Shown here: piece by piece, positions 49,007 through 61,364 of the stretch
Position numbering within the stretch: the first letter of the stretch is position 1
Layout: each line of letters opens with the position of its first letter
Translations under genes and position numbers: made by a program
The notes under the pieces: generated by a model
What the model was told of the DNA's origin: nothing
The model's database searches: none
Seen by the model: the letters and a program-made list of their open reading frames with translations, nothing else
DNA from: Tetrahymena elliotti 4EA
Taxonomy: Eukaryota; Ciliophora; Oligohymenophorea; Hymenostomatida; Tetrahymenidae
Length of the DNA: 64,000 bases
Reading direction: 5' to 3'
Assembly: GCA_000231825.2 (NCBI GenBank)
Contig: JH720399.1
Coordinates: 62,001 to 126,000, forward strand

Positions 49007-51854
49007 ATGAACTAAAGGATGTATGAATAAGAATACTAATACTAAGATAACGATTAATTTGTTAATTAGTAACACTAAAAAATGCCATCAAATTCAAATA
49101 TGAACTAAAATGAGTACTTTGGATAGGATTAAAGTGGTATTAGAAACAATAGATTGAGCAGTAATATGCAGCATAATACTTCTTATGAATAAGAGCACAA
49201 CAATTTACAAAAATACAATTAAAATTATGAAGCTTAAGGAGTCAATAATTTTCCTTAATAAAATTAGAATAGCAACAATAACATGTATGCTCAATTTCAC
49301 AATTAAAATAATGACTTAAATCAATAAGGTGGTTATGAATAAAATCATTATGAAGATGACCATCGTGTTTAAGGAATTTAGAATCAATAGAATTAGCAAA
49401 ATTATTTTTAAGAACAATAATAAAATCATAATGAATAAGATTTCAATGGACATTAAACATAACACATTTAGGAATAGCCTATATCTAACTAATATAATCA
49501 TAATAATGCAGAAGGTCTTGTTGCAGGGATGGCTTAAAACAATTTTAATGCATAAGGAGGATAGTTTATTAACTAACTTGATGATATCGAAATGGAATTA
49601 CCTGAAGAACAATCACAAGAAGAAAGATAATCAAATGATAATATAAGCAGATATATTGTGCGTCATAACGAAGCTGGTGTTGGTTTCTTAAGAAAATTAA
49701 ATTCAGATGCCTATGGTAAAAAATCAGTAATTCGCTCAAAAATTGACCAATTGTTTGATACTCTTGATGAAAAGGCAACACTTTAAAACTAATTTAAGAC
49801 TCTTGCTCATTATGAAAGAAAAGTTGATATTCAACCTGTTTCAAATGATGGCAAACCAGTTATTTTAATTAAATGGAATGAAACAAATCAAATGTTTGAA
49901 CTCAATGAAGAAGTTCTCCAAGTAAACAAATCCATAAATCCCAAATAAATCAATTAAAATAAATTATATTCGAAAAGGTATTTAAAAAAATTGAAGAAAG
50001 AAAGAATTCAAAAGTTTCTTTTGTTTCTATCACAGGAGAAAAGAATAAAGGAAAGACCTTCCTATTGAATGGAATTCTATAGAACAATATTTATTAAGAA
50101 AGAGTAAGTTATTCTTTAATTCATTTGTCTATTGATTGATTAATTCACTAAATATTTAATTGATTAATTGATCAACCATTTGAACTGTTTGATAGATTGA
50201 TTATGAAAAAGAAATGAATGAATAAATTAATAATTCATTAATTTTAAGTTATAAAGCAATTACTTTGGTAATTCTATTATCATGTGGAGCGAGCCAATTT
50301 ATGACAAAGTTTCTGACAGTGAAATATACTTCTTGGGTAAATAATAAAAATAAATTTTTGAGAGAGAGAGAGAGATAAATTAATATATTTTTATTTGTTT
50401 AAAAATAAATAAAAGATTTGAATGTTTAATCAGATATCAGTGAGGAGTTAAAGGAAAAGATGTTTTTTATTTAATGCATCATTTCCAATATTTTGTTGTT
50501 TAATGTTCAATCTAATCAAATTAAGTCTGAAGATTTTGTTTACTTAAAACATCTTTTAAAGATGCAAAATTATTTTGATTTTGATAATTTGGAGTCAAAG
50601 GAGGATTTAAAGTATCTCATGCCTAAGGTATGTGTTGTTATGCGCGATTTTACTCATGAGATTAAGAAGTAGGGATATACTTTGAGTGGTTAGTAGTATC
50701 TTGAAGAGTATTTGTTTGATGATTTACAATTCACAAAGGCCAGCGTTTAAGAATAAAAACTTCGTAGAAGATTCATTAAATATTTCCCTGATAGAGATCT
50801 CTACACTATGGTTACTCCTGTAAACCCTAAAGATGCTGATGCTGAAAAAAAACTTAAAAACTTAAGTGGAATTTCATTGGAGGATTTAGATCCAGTTTTC
50901 TTAGCTGAATTAACTTCTTTAAGAAAAAGAATTATTTCAAAGAATGAAATTCGCTCCATTCGTGGTATTCGTTTTTCTAAGAATATGTTTGTCTAATACA
51001 TTCAAAGCTTCTTGGAAGATGCTAATTCAAATGAGAAATTTAGTATTGACAAAGCTATTTCTATTCTTTTAGAAAATGAGTTTATTACAGTTTATCATGA
51101 ATGTGTTGACAATTATAAGCGCGTGATGGAATAACATTTTGGTGAATGCGAATTTATGAGTCTTGAATAAATAAATGAAAGTCTTAGAAATGCTAGAGAA
51201 TAAGTTTACTATCATTTCTTCCGTTTGAAAGCTCATGATGTTGAAATAGCTGAATAGTTCTTCATAAAATATTATGACTTATTAAAGAAATTTATCAGCG
51301 ATATGGAATTGAAATTCCATTAAATTAACAATGAAGAAACAACTAGAATTGTTTCTTAGTTAATCCAAGAGAAAGTCTAAGTTATCTAATAAAAGACTAA
51401 GAACGACACTTTCAAGATCCAAGATATCATGTACATTAAACAAGAATTTGAAGCTATTTTAAATGAAGTCAAGAATACTTGTGTCGGATCAAAAGCTAAT
51501 TATGGTGAGACTTATGGAATATTTGTTACCTAGATCTAAAAAACAATGATAGATGTTATTGTCTCACAAATTAATGTTCAACGTAATACTAATAAGAATT
51601 AATTAACTGAACTTAAATCATAAACAACCAACTTAAACAAAAAACTCAGCCAGATTAAAGATGAAAACAAGGGTCATTTAAAGCAAAGTGAAGCAAATGC
51701 TAAAGAAAGAGCTCAATTGCAAGATGAATATTAAAAGTTATAAAAGCAAGAAGCCAATTTACAAGCATAACTTAAAAACCAATAAGAATAACTTGAATAT
51801 GTAAGAAGATAATCTGAAAGATATTAGCAAGCCTAAAAAGAAAAAGTTTGCTGA
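49007..51854 (+). CDS. GBP-like large GTPase with Q/N-rich N-terminus and degenerate G3 motif
   Basis: Exons 49007-49921, 49978-50103, 50249-50336 and 50416-51854 encode 855 aa. Residues 1-~200 are extremely Gln/Asn/Tyr-rich. From ~210 a conserved lead-in (RYIVRHNEAGVGFLRKLNSD) precedes a guanylate-binding-protein type G domain. The P-loop is GEKNKGKT at 325-332. SNYFGNSIIMWSEPIYDK corresponds to the GIWMW switch region. FLDLNVQSD replaces the usual LLDTEG, so the DxxG motif (D377-V380) is altered. VVMRDFTHE has the guanine-specifying RD motif (R453-D454). The remainder is the long helical GBP-type stalk, ending in coiled coil (residues ~750-855). GBP/atlastin proteins bind GTP and deform or tether membranes. 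Loss of the DxxG glycine suggests slow or absent hydrolysis. No membrane span is seen. Confidence 0.8.
50360..50375 (+). repeat. (GA)n microsatellite in an intron
   Basis: Eight GA units lie in the third intron of the GBP-like gene. Confidence 0.8.
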
Positions 51855-53099
51855 TTTTCATTCATCTGCATTATTTTTTCTTTAAAAATATTATTGTAAA
51901 CATGAATTGCTTGTTAAAATATTTACATGTTCAAATTGTATATGCTTTCAACTTTAAAATTCTATCAAACATTTTGCATTTCCCAATTACTTCATCTTTT
52001 AATTAATTAAATTTCATATTTTTCTTAACAAAAAATTTATTTGAAATCAAAGTCCTTCTAAATTAATTCATCATTCCTATTTTAGAAAAAACTTATTTTA
52101 TATTTTAAAGTAAGTTTGGTTGAATTTTTTGCTTTTACTATTAATTAATTCCAAAACATCAATTTAATAAAAAAAGCAATTGTTTATGCATCAAAGCCAA
52201 AAAAAAACAAAATAAAATACTATTTTTAATAAAAAACCTTAAAAATTTAAATTAAATAAAAATATTATGAGTTTTTTAAAATTGTATGGTGTGTTTATTG
52301 AATTTCATTTAAGTATTAATTTTTAGAACCATATAATATTAATCTTCCCAAATTTATGTGGAGAATTTCTAAAATTTTCTACTTTATTTTTTATATAAAA
52401 TCTGTAATTACAAAATTAGAATAAATTTTTACTGAAAATATTGAATATGAAATTAAAAAAAACATTTCAGATGATTAAACCTTAATATTTTCAAAAAGTT
52501 AAAGAAGGGTTTCTAAATTATCTTTTATTTAATATTAAAAGTAATATTTTTTGAATTGCTTTAAAATATAATTACAAAATTTTTACAGTGTAATATTCAT
52601 ATTATTTGTTTTAATAAATGTCTATATAAATTATTTTGAAATTTTAAATTTTAGATTTTGATGATTGAAATGTATTTAAGTAGTGATTGAAAAGTCTTAA
52701 ACTTATTGAATGTGAAAAAATTATTTTCGAAAATTTAACATAATTACTAGAATAATTATCTTCATGACTTCTAGTAATTAAGTAATATTTAATTCGATAT
52801 TGCCAAGATAGTTTTAAAAAGTGATACATCTTTTGGTAATTTTAAAAGACTCTATTAAAATTAAGATTTAACTATCTCAAAATGAATGTTTCAAAAATTT
52901 CTCATTAAAACAATTTTGTTTCTCTTCAATTAAAGCTTTATAATATAAAAATAAGCTTAAAAAGTCATGGCTAATTCTTTATATAAAAATTAGGTTTAAA
53001 TAAGCATTTGAAAATAAGATAATTACATAAATTGATTAATTAGAAATAATATTCGGATTATTTAGCTAACTTTCTTTGTTTAATTTATGTAAAGTAAAA
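51855..53099. other. AT-rich spacer between convergent genes
   Basis: 3' flanks of the GBP-like gene and the minus-strand hypothetical gene. A 61-codon minus frame at 52644-52829 is not supported. Confidence 0.5.
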
Positions 53100-54344
53100 T
53101 CATGGATTGTTAATACGCTTGGCATAAATTTTAAATTTTAAAGCATATTCAATTTTTTTATTTAAATATTTCATATTTTCACAATAACTATTAAGTTTTT
53201 CTTAGGAAATTTAATATTTTTTCATTAAATAATGAATTTCTAAAATGGTGCAAATTTTGGTTAAAAGGGTATTATTTTATGCTTTTATTTACTGGATTAC
53301 ATCCTCACTGAAAAATGCATCTAACATGTTATAAGTTTACTCATTCAGTTCAACATTTTGACTATTTGTAAATATATAAGCATAAATTCTGGAACTGTTT
53401 AAAAATGATTGTATTGTGTAATTCACTGGGTCATATCCTAAGCAAATAAGCAAAATATTAATTAACTTATCAACATAAATTGGTGATTAAGTAGATGAAC
53501 TGCTTGCCATGAATTGATATAAACTCATTTAAATTTTACTATTCTCAACTGTTAGCTAACCTATCTAATTTAATTCTTTTTAAGAAGTCTGCTGATTTAA
53601 ATTTTTTTCAATACTTCTAAAAAGATTTTTGTAGTTTATTAATGAGATACTTTTAACAAGATGATTAAACATTTTATCAACAAATCTAAGCTTTTATAAA
53701 TCTTTAACATTTAAAAAAGATAGAATAACAGAATTCACATTAAAATTTATAATTTAATGATAGGTTTTCTCAAATTTTAGATAATAAATTCTTTACTTAT
53801 ACTGCTATTATATTTTTATATCTGTTATTTTTTTATATTTATTTAGATATTCCCATTTTTACTGTTAGTAAACAATTAAAGCATCTAAAAGGCTATTCAT
53901 TTATTGCATTGCAGCTAGTTTTTTTAAGAATTTATTTACAAAATCAACAATATTTTTCAGCGTAGGATTAAAGCACTACAGAAATATATACTTATTATCT
54001 AATTTTGGTACATCATTAGTTTATGACAAAAAAATAAGAGATGTGAATACATCCTTTTGCCTATCAATCAGCTCTTACTTTTTTAATTAATAAGCATCTT
54101 TTATCTTAAAGGAAACATTAAAAACTGCACTGAAAAAATTAACAAAGTAATATCTGTTTTCAAAAGTCATCCAATTAACAAATTCTGAGTAGACTTAATC
54201 ATCTAGAAATATATTTCTATCTTAAAGCAGTTCTTTATATTCAAAATAACTTAGGGCATAAAAAGTTTATTATCTAATATATTTATAGTACTTTTATTAA
54301 ATACTCAGACATTTGTTTAGTACTTACCCAACATTTAATCTCAT
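53100..54344 (-). CDS. Hypothetical helical protein
   Basis: One minus-strand frame of 414 aa from ATG 54344-54342 to TGA 53102-53100. It begins MRLNVGQVLNKCLSIQQKYY, continues FYALSYFEYKELLQDRNIFL and MTFENRYYFVNFFSAVFNV, and ends LNKKIEYALKFKIYAKRINNP. It is rich in Leu/Phe/Tyr/Asn/Lys with regular helix-like spacing and no Gln-rich region, signal peptide or clear membrane segment. In-frame GTAAG..TTAG at about 54329-54276 could be a 54-base intron, since its length is a multiple of three. Both versions keep the frame, and without RNA I cannot choose. No family recognised. Confidence 0.55.
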
Positions 54345-56024
54345 ATTTCTAGATACTAACACCAATTAACTTATTGATTATACATCTAGAAATTTTACTA
54401 TTTCCGAAAATAGTACTAAACTTATTTATTCTAATTTATTTTGCTCTTTTTATCCATTCATTTTTATTTAATTTAAATTTATGTTTTCTTTTTTAGAACT
54501 CTTTCCTCTCTCTCCTTTTAATTCCTTTCAATATATTTAAAATTCAAAATTTATCTATTACTTATTCATTCTATTTCCTATTAACTATTTATTTACAAAA
54601 ATCTATGACCAGAAATTTATCTAGACACACTTATCAGAATTGACTAGATATTTTTACTCTTAATATTCTAAATCAAATATCAAATTTAAAATAAATTATT
54701 TTTAAATTTTAAATTTAATGTCAGAATAAATCAATTTTTGTTATTTATTATCAGTTTAAATTATTTTTTATTGAGAAACAAATGGTTTCATTCATTTTAT
54801 ATTTATTGATCTATTTTTAATCTTAGCAGTAGACTTAAAACTTTAAAATATTTTAACTCTTTTCTGGGTGTAGTTATTTTAAATATATATTTGAAATTAT
54901 TTTTAAAAAAACAAACTTATTTTATTTATTTTTTTCTTATATTGATTAAATTATTTTAAAATTTTAAAACAATTTTTATTTAAAGGAGGTAAGATGTTTA
55001 GCTTTTTTTGTAAAAAATGTGTCAAAAATTTAATTTTAAAAAGTCAATTTTGTATTTTTGTATTTATTATTCCAAAGAAAAACTTAACAAAATATTTAAT
55101 AATAAGATATTAAATAATTTGTTAAAAGTAACTTAAAGTTAAAGATGATTGAATTTACTTAATATTTCTTTTAAAATAAATATTTTCATTTTGATAATTT
55201 TTATTTTATCATAATTATTCAACACTTAAAATAAAAAAATGTTTTAAAGATTTCATAAATTTTTTATCTTAGATTCAAACATAAACAACAAAAAAACTAA
55301 GAATGAATAATAAATATTTACTTCAGAAAAAGTTAGTATTTATTAAAAAATATTTAATTTTACTAAAATCAAATTATTATTTTTGATAAATGCAAGCAAC
55401 ACTTTTAGTTTTATCAAAGTATCTACTTATTTTTTAGTAGTAATGCTTCAATATTTTAGTCTATTAGCATAGAATTTTTTTATTTATTGCAATATACTTT
55501 TCAAGAGGCTTTTTAAAAATAACTCCATCCTTGTATGAGAATTTGATTAAGAACTAATAATAAAGAATTATATTGAAAGCAGAAATTGAGTGTCAGTATG
55601 CTTTAAATAATTAAAAAAATTACGAAATTTCTAATAATTTGATGTCTTTTGTAAAATTTGATTTGATTACTATTTTAAATTGAATAATTGAAATAATATA
55701 ATTAATTAATTATTATACACCCTATATTCTTATTTAGATATTTCTTCTCTTTTATTAATTAAACCTTATTTAAATAGGGATAATTTTTTATTTTTTTCAA
55801 ATTAATTCTTTTTTCAATTTCCTCTAAGTATTATATTTAAAGAAAATTTTTTTTATGATAGGAATTTCATTTTCAAACAAACAAATTTTATATAGGTTGG
55901 AAAGTTTGTGATAAGACTTTTTTTAATGATGGTTTTGCTATCTTATTAGAGGGTATATAAATAAATATTTGAATAAATATTTAAGAAATTTAATTTTTTT
56001 TGATTTAAAAAAGCAGGAAATAAA
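54345..56024. other. Divergent promoter region
   Basis: 1.7 kb of AT-rich DNA between divergent genes. No coding or RNA pattern seen. Confidence 0.5.
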
Positions 56025-57423
56025 ATGGATTAAGAAGAAAGAATATTATAATTACCTAAGCAGCCTCTATAGTTTTAGTAGGTGTTCTAAGACTAGACAA
56101 AAAATAAGGATCTCAGTGATATTTAGTTCAGCTTAAATTAAGTTAAGTCTTTAATCGAAGGTAAATTAAGTTCCTTTTAGAAATTTTTAGAAGGTGGCAA
56201 CTAATCATAGGCTTCGTAATAGCAGCTTCTAGATAATACCTTTGCTAGCAACAAGATACTTGAAAATTATATTAGCCAAATATAAGAAATATGCAAAGTT
56301 AACATTGATGATAGCTAAAATAAATCAAAATAATTTACTAGCTCTCAAGATTCAAATGTAAAAAAATTTATTCAATATTTAAAATAAATTAAAATCATTT
56401 AAAAATAAATAGAAAATTTTGAGTTCAGATGAGAAACCTATGCCAAATATGTTTAATAAAATTCCAAATTAAGGATTTATAAGAAATTAATCAATACAAG
56501 GGAAAAATTGGTAATTCAATAATCAAAAATTAATGAATCAAAGACCAGTGTAGTTTTAATAAGAAGAAGTTAATTAAATGTATGATGAATAACTTGATCC
56601 TGAATAAGAAGAATATTATGATGATGAGATGGATGATTATGAAGAAGACTAGAATGATTACTATAATGTTAATGATTAAAATTTGGAGATATAGTAACAA
56701 TATGAATATGAGGATCCAATTTATTAAAATTAAAATATTGATCAAAGTAATATTCAAGGATAAATTGGAAATTAATATTCTGATTATTTACCTTAAAAAT
56801 AACCTTCTAAATATTAAAAACCATTCAAGTAATTAAAACCTAACAATTATTCATACTAAAAAAATTATAACCATCCATAATAATAATAATAATAATATAA
56901 TAATAATTATGAAGACTAATACTAGTATTTACCACCACCTGATTAGATATAACAACCTTCAAATTCAAATTATAGATTTAATCAATAGCCTTAGAATTTA
57001 AACTATGATGACTACTAAGTATAAGAGCAAGCTTTCAATAATGGATATGTAAATAGCTTTAATTATCAGTAAAAAAGAGCCCCAGGTTAGCCTTTAAGAA
57101 ATAAACTTGAACAACAATAAAGATTAGATACTTATAGAAAATTTGAAATGGAACACCATGTCTAAATTCCTAAGTTTTTTAAAAGCACATTTTACCTATA
57201 AAAAACACCAAGATCAAGATTTTTTTAGCATCTTACCAACAACGAATTTTATGCTGTTGCTCAAATTTATGAAAAACTAGGAACTCAGTAGCAAGTAGCC
57301 GATTTATTAGATACAAGTGTACCAAACGTTAAAAGAATTCTAACTACAGTTAAGTAGTAAATAGAAAGTGGAGCTATAGAACCAACCACTCCATTTACAA
57401 TATTGCACTAGTAAATTAGGTGA
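56025..57423 (+). CDS. Q/N/Y-rich protein with C-terminal helix-turn-helix-like module
   Basis: Exons 56025-56357 and 56413-57423 encode 447 aa. The N-terminal ~110 residues are Gln-rich with helical potential (SQVKSLIEGKLSSFQKFLEG). The middle ~240 residues are a disordered Asp/Glu/Gln/Asn/Tyr-rich stretch that includes a TAA-coded polyQ run at about 56877-56896. The last ~75 residues are different: HLTNNEFYAVAQIYEKLGTQ, QQVADLLDTSVPNVKRILTT, VKQQIESGAIEPTTPF. This reads like a helix-turn-helix of the type that follows xxVAxLLxxSxxxVxRIL, so DNA or chromatin binding is a reasonable guess, not a demonstrated fact. The prion-like middle would fit a condensate-forming nuclear protein. Confidence 0.65.
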
Positions 57424-58647
57424 ATTCCAATAAGCTTTTGAATACAACAAATGAAAAAGAGGAAATCCTAATATAGAAAGTTAAATTTATATTTTTGTTA
57501 ACTTATTTGTAAATTGAAAAAAGTAATTAAATTTAGTCTCTCTTTAGGTTTATTTTAATAATTATAATTTTAAAATTTATTTTCAAAAAGTTCTTCGTTA
57601 AAATTTGGTTGTTTTTTATGTTAATTAATTAATCTTTTTATTTATAAATATCAACACCTTTTATAATATATAAATTAGTATTAATTTTTAATTAAAAAAG
57701 GATTTGTTTTAATTTTATTCTAATTAAAACCCTCTTTAAAAATATTTATATAAAATAAATCAAATTGCCTTCTTGTTATGGTTTGACTACTCCAAATATT
57801 TGTTTAGCTTTCTTAAGGAATTTTTTAAATCTTAATGAAAAATTTCATAATAAAAATTAAAATTAATTAATTTTTTAGTAAAATAAATCATACAGAAAGT
57901 AAAATTTTTGTTTTTTGTTGCATATTTGTAAAGCGAACTAAGATTAAAAATTTCAAATAAAATCAAAAAAAATTAAATTGAGTCTTTTTTAGTTTACATT
58001 GATAAGACTATTTAAATAGTAAAATGGATTTAGATAAATTCCTTATTAAAATTTAGTAGTTTTAAATAAATGAAATATTTTAATTAGCTAACCTATTTAA
58101 AAACAAAAATATCCTTTTAAAATGTTTAAATTTGTTTAATTCAAATATTTTTAATTAAAAAGGAATTTATAAAAATCTTAATTAAAAAATTTAGTAATAA
58201 AAATGAAATCTAAAGCAATTACTTTTTTATACAATACTGACTGAGGGAAAAATTTATGTATTTTATTTGCATATTTGAAAAGGCAGCTAAGATTAATTCT
58301 CACAATAAATAAATATAAATTAATTTTAGTCTTTTTTACATAATTTTATATTTCAATTTTAAAATTGATTTGGAAAAACTCCTTGATTAAAATTTGGTGG
58401 TTCTTTTCCTTGCAATTTGCAAATTTCTATAATTTTTTACTTTAAATTTTCTGTAAGATCTTAATTTTGTTATCTAAGTTAAGCAACCTTTTTTCATATT
58501 TAAAAATATTTAAAATCTTAGAAATATGTCAAGAATAATAGTTTATTTGTTGGATCTTAAATTAAAAATTTTTATTTTAACAATTAAAGTTAATATTAAT
58601 TAAATCAGAGGTTTTAATGAAAGCTTAATTGATCTAGTCATTAGAGA
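57424..58647. other. Spacer between convergent genes with repeats
   Basis: AT-rich 3' region containing the three diverged repeat copies listed next. No coding signal. Confidence 0.5.
57500..58405. repeat. Three diverged direct repeats in intergenic DNA
   Basis: The core TTAAAATTTGGTTGTT at ~57598 recurs as TTAAAATTTAGTAGTT at ~58046 and TTAAAATTTGGTGGTT at ~58387. Each is preceded by a TTTAGTCT(C/T)TTT-like segment and an AAAATTGATTTGGA or similar stretch. The upstream motif CATATTTG(T/A)AAA..GCTAAGATTAA is shared by copies 2 and 3. The intervals are about 450 and 340 bases. Confidence 0.6.
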
Positions 58648-59516
58648 TCATGAATAACAGAATATTATTTAACAATAAATTACTTGTCTACACATTTAGT
58701 CGTATTCCTAGAAAAAATTTTTCTTTTATGAATTGGCTGAATACTCTTTCTAACGTTTTTCTTCTTCTTCTAATTGCTCTGTGAGCTTTGAAATCTTTTA
58801 TTAAATTTGGGTGGATTAATCTATTAATTACTGCTTTTCTTATTAACTGGCAAAAGTCTTATCTGCTTTTTATTGGATGGAGCTAGTGTTATTACTAATT
58901 TCGCTTTCCATCTATTTTAATTCGTGCTATAGATGCTAATTTTCTTTTTAAATTTATTCTATTTATCTATTTAGCTCTACTTAACGATTTTATTCCTATT
59001 GTTCTTAGGGATTTAGTGAAGCATATCCACGTTACTTATTTTTCATTTATTCATTTTATTCTCTTAACTATCTATTTCTAATTAAAGTAAATAAATTTAT
59101 TAGGCTTCTAAGTTACTAATTTAAAATATTTAAATATACTTTTTTGTTTCTTCAAGGTGCTGGTTTTTAAGTTCTGCTAATTCTGTGATTAATTCTCTGT
59201 ATTTAGAGTAATTCTTTTGTCATAAAATAATGCTTACTAAAATATACTTGAATGACAAAATATTTACATTCATAATGTAATTTGCAACATCAATGTGATT
59301 TTTGGTATAATCAAAATTGGATTGTTTTCCTTTTATTTCTAATTCTTTTATTTTTTCCTACATATTCTCATTTTCATTTCTAATTTTTTTGTTTATTTCA
59401 ACACTCTTAATGCTTGATCCATTAGCAGTTCCATTATTTGGTTAAGGTAGTTTCATAGAAACACCAAATTAATTATTAATCATTTTAACGCCGGTTCCTT
59501 ATATAGTAGTAGCCAT
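58648..59516 (-). CDS. Coiled-coil protein, function unknown
   Basis: Exons 59516-59268, 59213-59140 and 59077-58648 (minus strand) encode 250 aa with consistent phases. It starts MATTIQGTGVKMINNQFGV; from ~40 on it is a continuous heptad-rich coiled coil (NKKIRNENENMQEKIKELEI; ELNRQIEQIQKENQHLQHEL; ISKLTEQLEEEEKRQKEYS). The frame upstream of the ATG is open for about 30 codons and reads LQTPPPPNTQSK, so an extra 5' exon may add to the N-terminus. It is likely a structural or adaptor protein. No family assigned. Confidence 0.6.
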
Positions 59517-60875
59517 TTTGCTCTAAGTATTTGGAGGTGGAGGTGTTTGCAATCTCTAATTTGAATTACCCTAATCTATTTTAATCCAAAAATTTATCTT
59601 AAAAAAAACCTTTACTTTTTAAATTCATTCATTCATTTCTTTAATATGAATTTTTATCTTTAAAAACATTTCTTAAGTTTTTGAAAAATGCTAAGAATCG
59701 ATCATAATTTAAATCCAAACTAAGCTATTCTCATATAAAAATTACTAAAAGTATCATATAAATGCAGCTTAATAATTACTTTGAGCAAAATTCTATCCAT
59801 TATTGTATCCTGCTAACATTGATAAATTATCCTAAGATGGAGACTATCCAAATTTCCTTTAATGTCCTTACATAAAAATTAAAAAATAAGTAGTTATTTT
59901 GTTTGATTATTTGATTGATTGCTTAATTATTAGTTAGTTAGGTTTTTATAATTTAATTTTTTCAATTATTTGTAGAAAATAGCTATTTTTTTTTTTTACA
60001 AAATTTGGTTTGATTGAGCTAACACAAAAATGACAGAAAAGAAGAAAGAAATGATATTTTTTTTTATGAAACCAAACCATAGGATCCATTATAAATTAAA
60101 TATTTTTTGAAGGAAGCGACTAACAAATTAAACAAATAAATTTCTCTATAATTTATATCTATTTTTACTTTTTACATGTCCAGCTCATTGTTTTTAGGTG
60201 TTTATTAATTAATTTTTGTTTAGAGAAGACATAATAATCTAGAAGTTTTTAATTTTCTGTTAACTTGCGCTAGGTATTGTTTGTTTATATTTTTATTGAA
60301 TATCAAGCTTTTTTTGATTTTGATATTTTTTATTTGAATAAATCAAATTTATATCTAAAAGCAAGTCATATTTACACTTTTCATCATACCCACATACCGC
60401 TTAGATTTTTTAATTAAAGATTAGATAATGGATATAAATTTTAATCAAAAGATGAATTTTGAATTTTTTTTACCATTTTGTTTAATTTGTTACAATTTTA
60501 AATGATAATTGATTTTTAAGTATTTTTGTATTTTATCAATGTATAATTAAATGTTAAAACTAAAAGAAAACGTACTTAAATATGGTAAGAGGAGAGTGAG
60601 GATTACCTAAACAATTTAAATTTCTATCAGTAAAATCTTTTGAAATTTAATTAATAAAAAATTAATTTGTTAAAAATAAAGTTACTAGATATTCATTTGA
60701 GGAAATTTATTGATAGATAAATAATTTTTAAATTTACAAAATGTTTAAAAAATGGCCAATCATATTTGGAAAAAATTAATTTAATTTTTGTAATACGAAT
60801 TCGAAGGTAATTATTTTCTCTCTATCCTTGAAAGTAGCTAAGTTATGGGTTACTTTTCTATTTTAGTTTTATGGT
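59517..60875. other. AT-rich spacer
   Basis: 1.36 kb between divergent genes. It may hide a first exon of the coiled-coil gene. Nothing else recognised. Confidence 0.45.
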
Positions 60876-61301
60876 ATGGCCACAATTAAGATATAAGGAG
60901 TATAAATAACTTAACCTCCAAGTAATTAAGATTCTTTAAGAACCCAGAACAGGTAAATATTATTATCACATGCGCCGTAAAATGAAATTAATACTTATAT
61001 ATATTATTAAATAATATCCATACTTAGAGTATTTTCAAGTCTACCTGAAATTGCTTCAAATAATAGAAATTTCGTTTGCTAGTTTAGTTTTTAGGAATTT
61101 GCTGAAATATTGATATATTCAACATACGCGCATATAAAATTTTATGTTGTTTTAATGAATGATTGTAAGCAAACAAAAAAAAATTTGCTTTTTTTTATTA
61201 TAAAATAATTAAATTATCAATTTTTATAGTAAAAAGTGTAGTCTACAAAAAAAGGAAGAATATATTTTGAAACAAAAAGTTGTTCAAGGTGTATAAAGTG
61301 A
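60876..61301 (+). CDS. Tentative small gene or 5' exons of the histidine kinase
   Basis: ATG at 60876 opens MATIKIQGVQITQPPSNQDS. A donor after 60952 and an acceptor at 61027 keep phase and continue RVFSSLPEIASNNRNFVC and QEFAEILIYSTYAHIKFYVV to TGA 61299-61301 (116 aa). The second half becomes low-complexity, so the true splice may differ. This could be the start of the histidine kinase gene, whose own 5' end looks open upstream of its ATG. I cannot decide from sequence alone. Confidence 0.3.
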
Positions 61302-61364
61302 GAGCTCAAAACAACATAAAATATAATTATACAGGTAGTAAATAACTGTTTTGACGCGTTAGAT

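Noticed and set aside
49316..49501. Ile/Leu-rich minus ORF and a Met/Ile/Lys-rich plus ORF in the same place
   Set aside because: Both are out-of-frame readings of the Q/N-rich exon 1 of the GBP-like gene.
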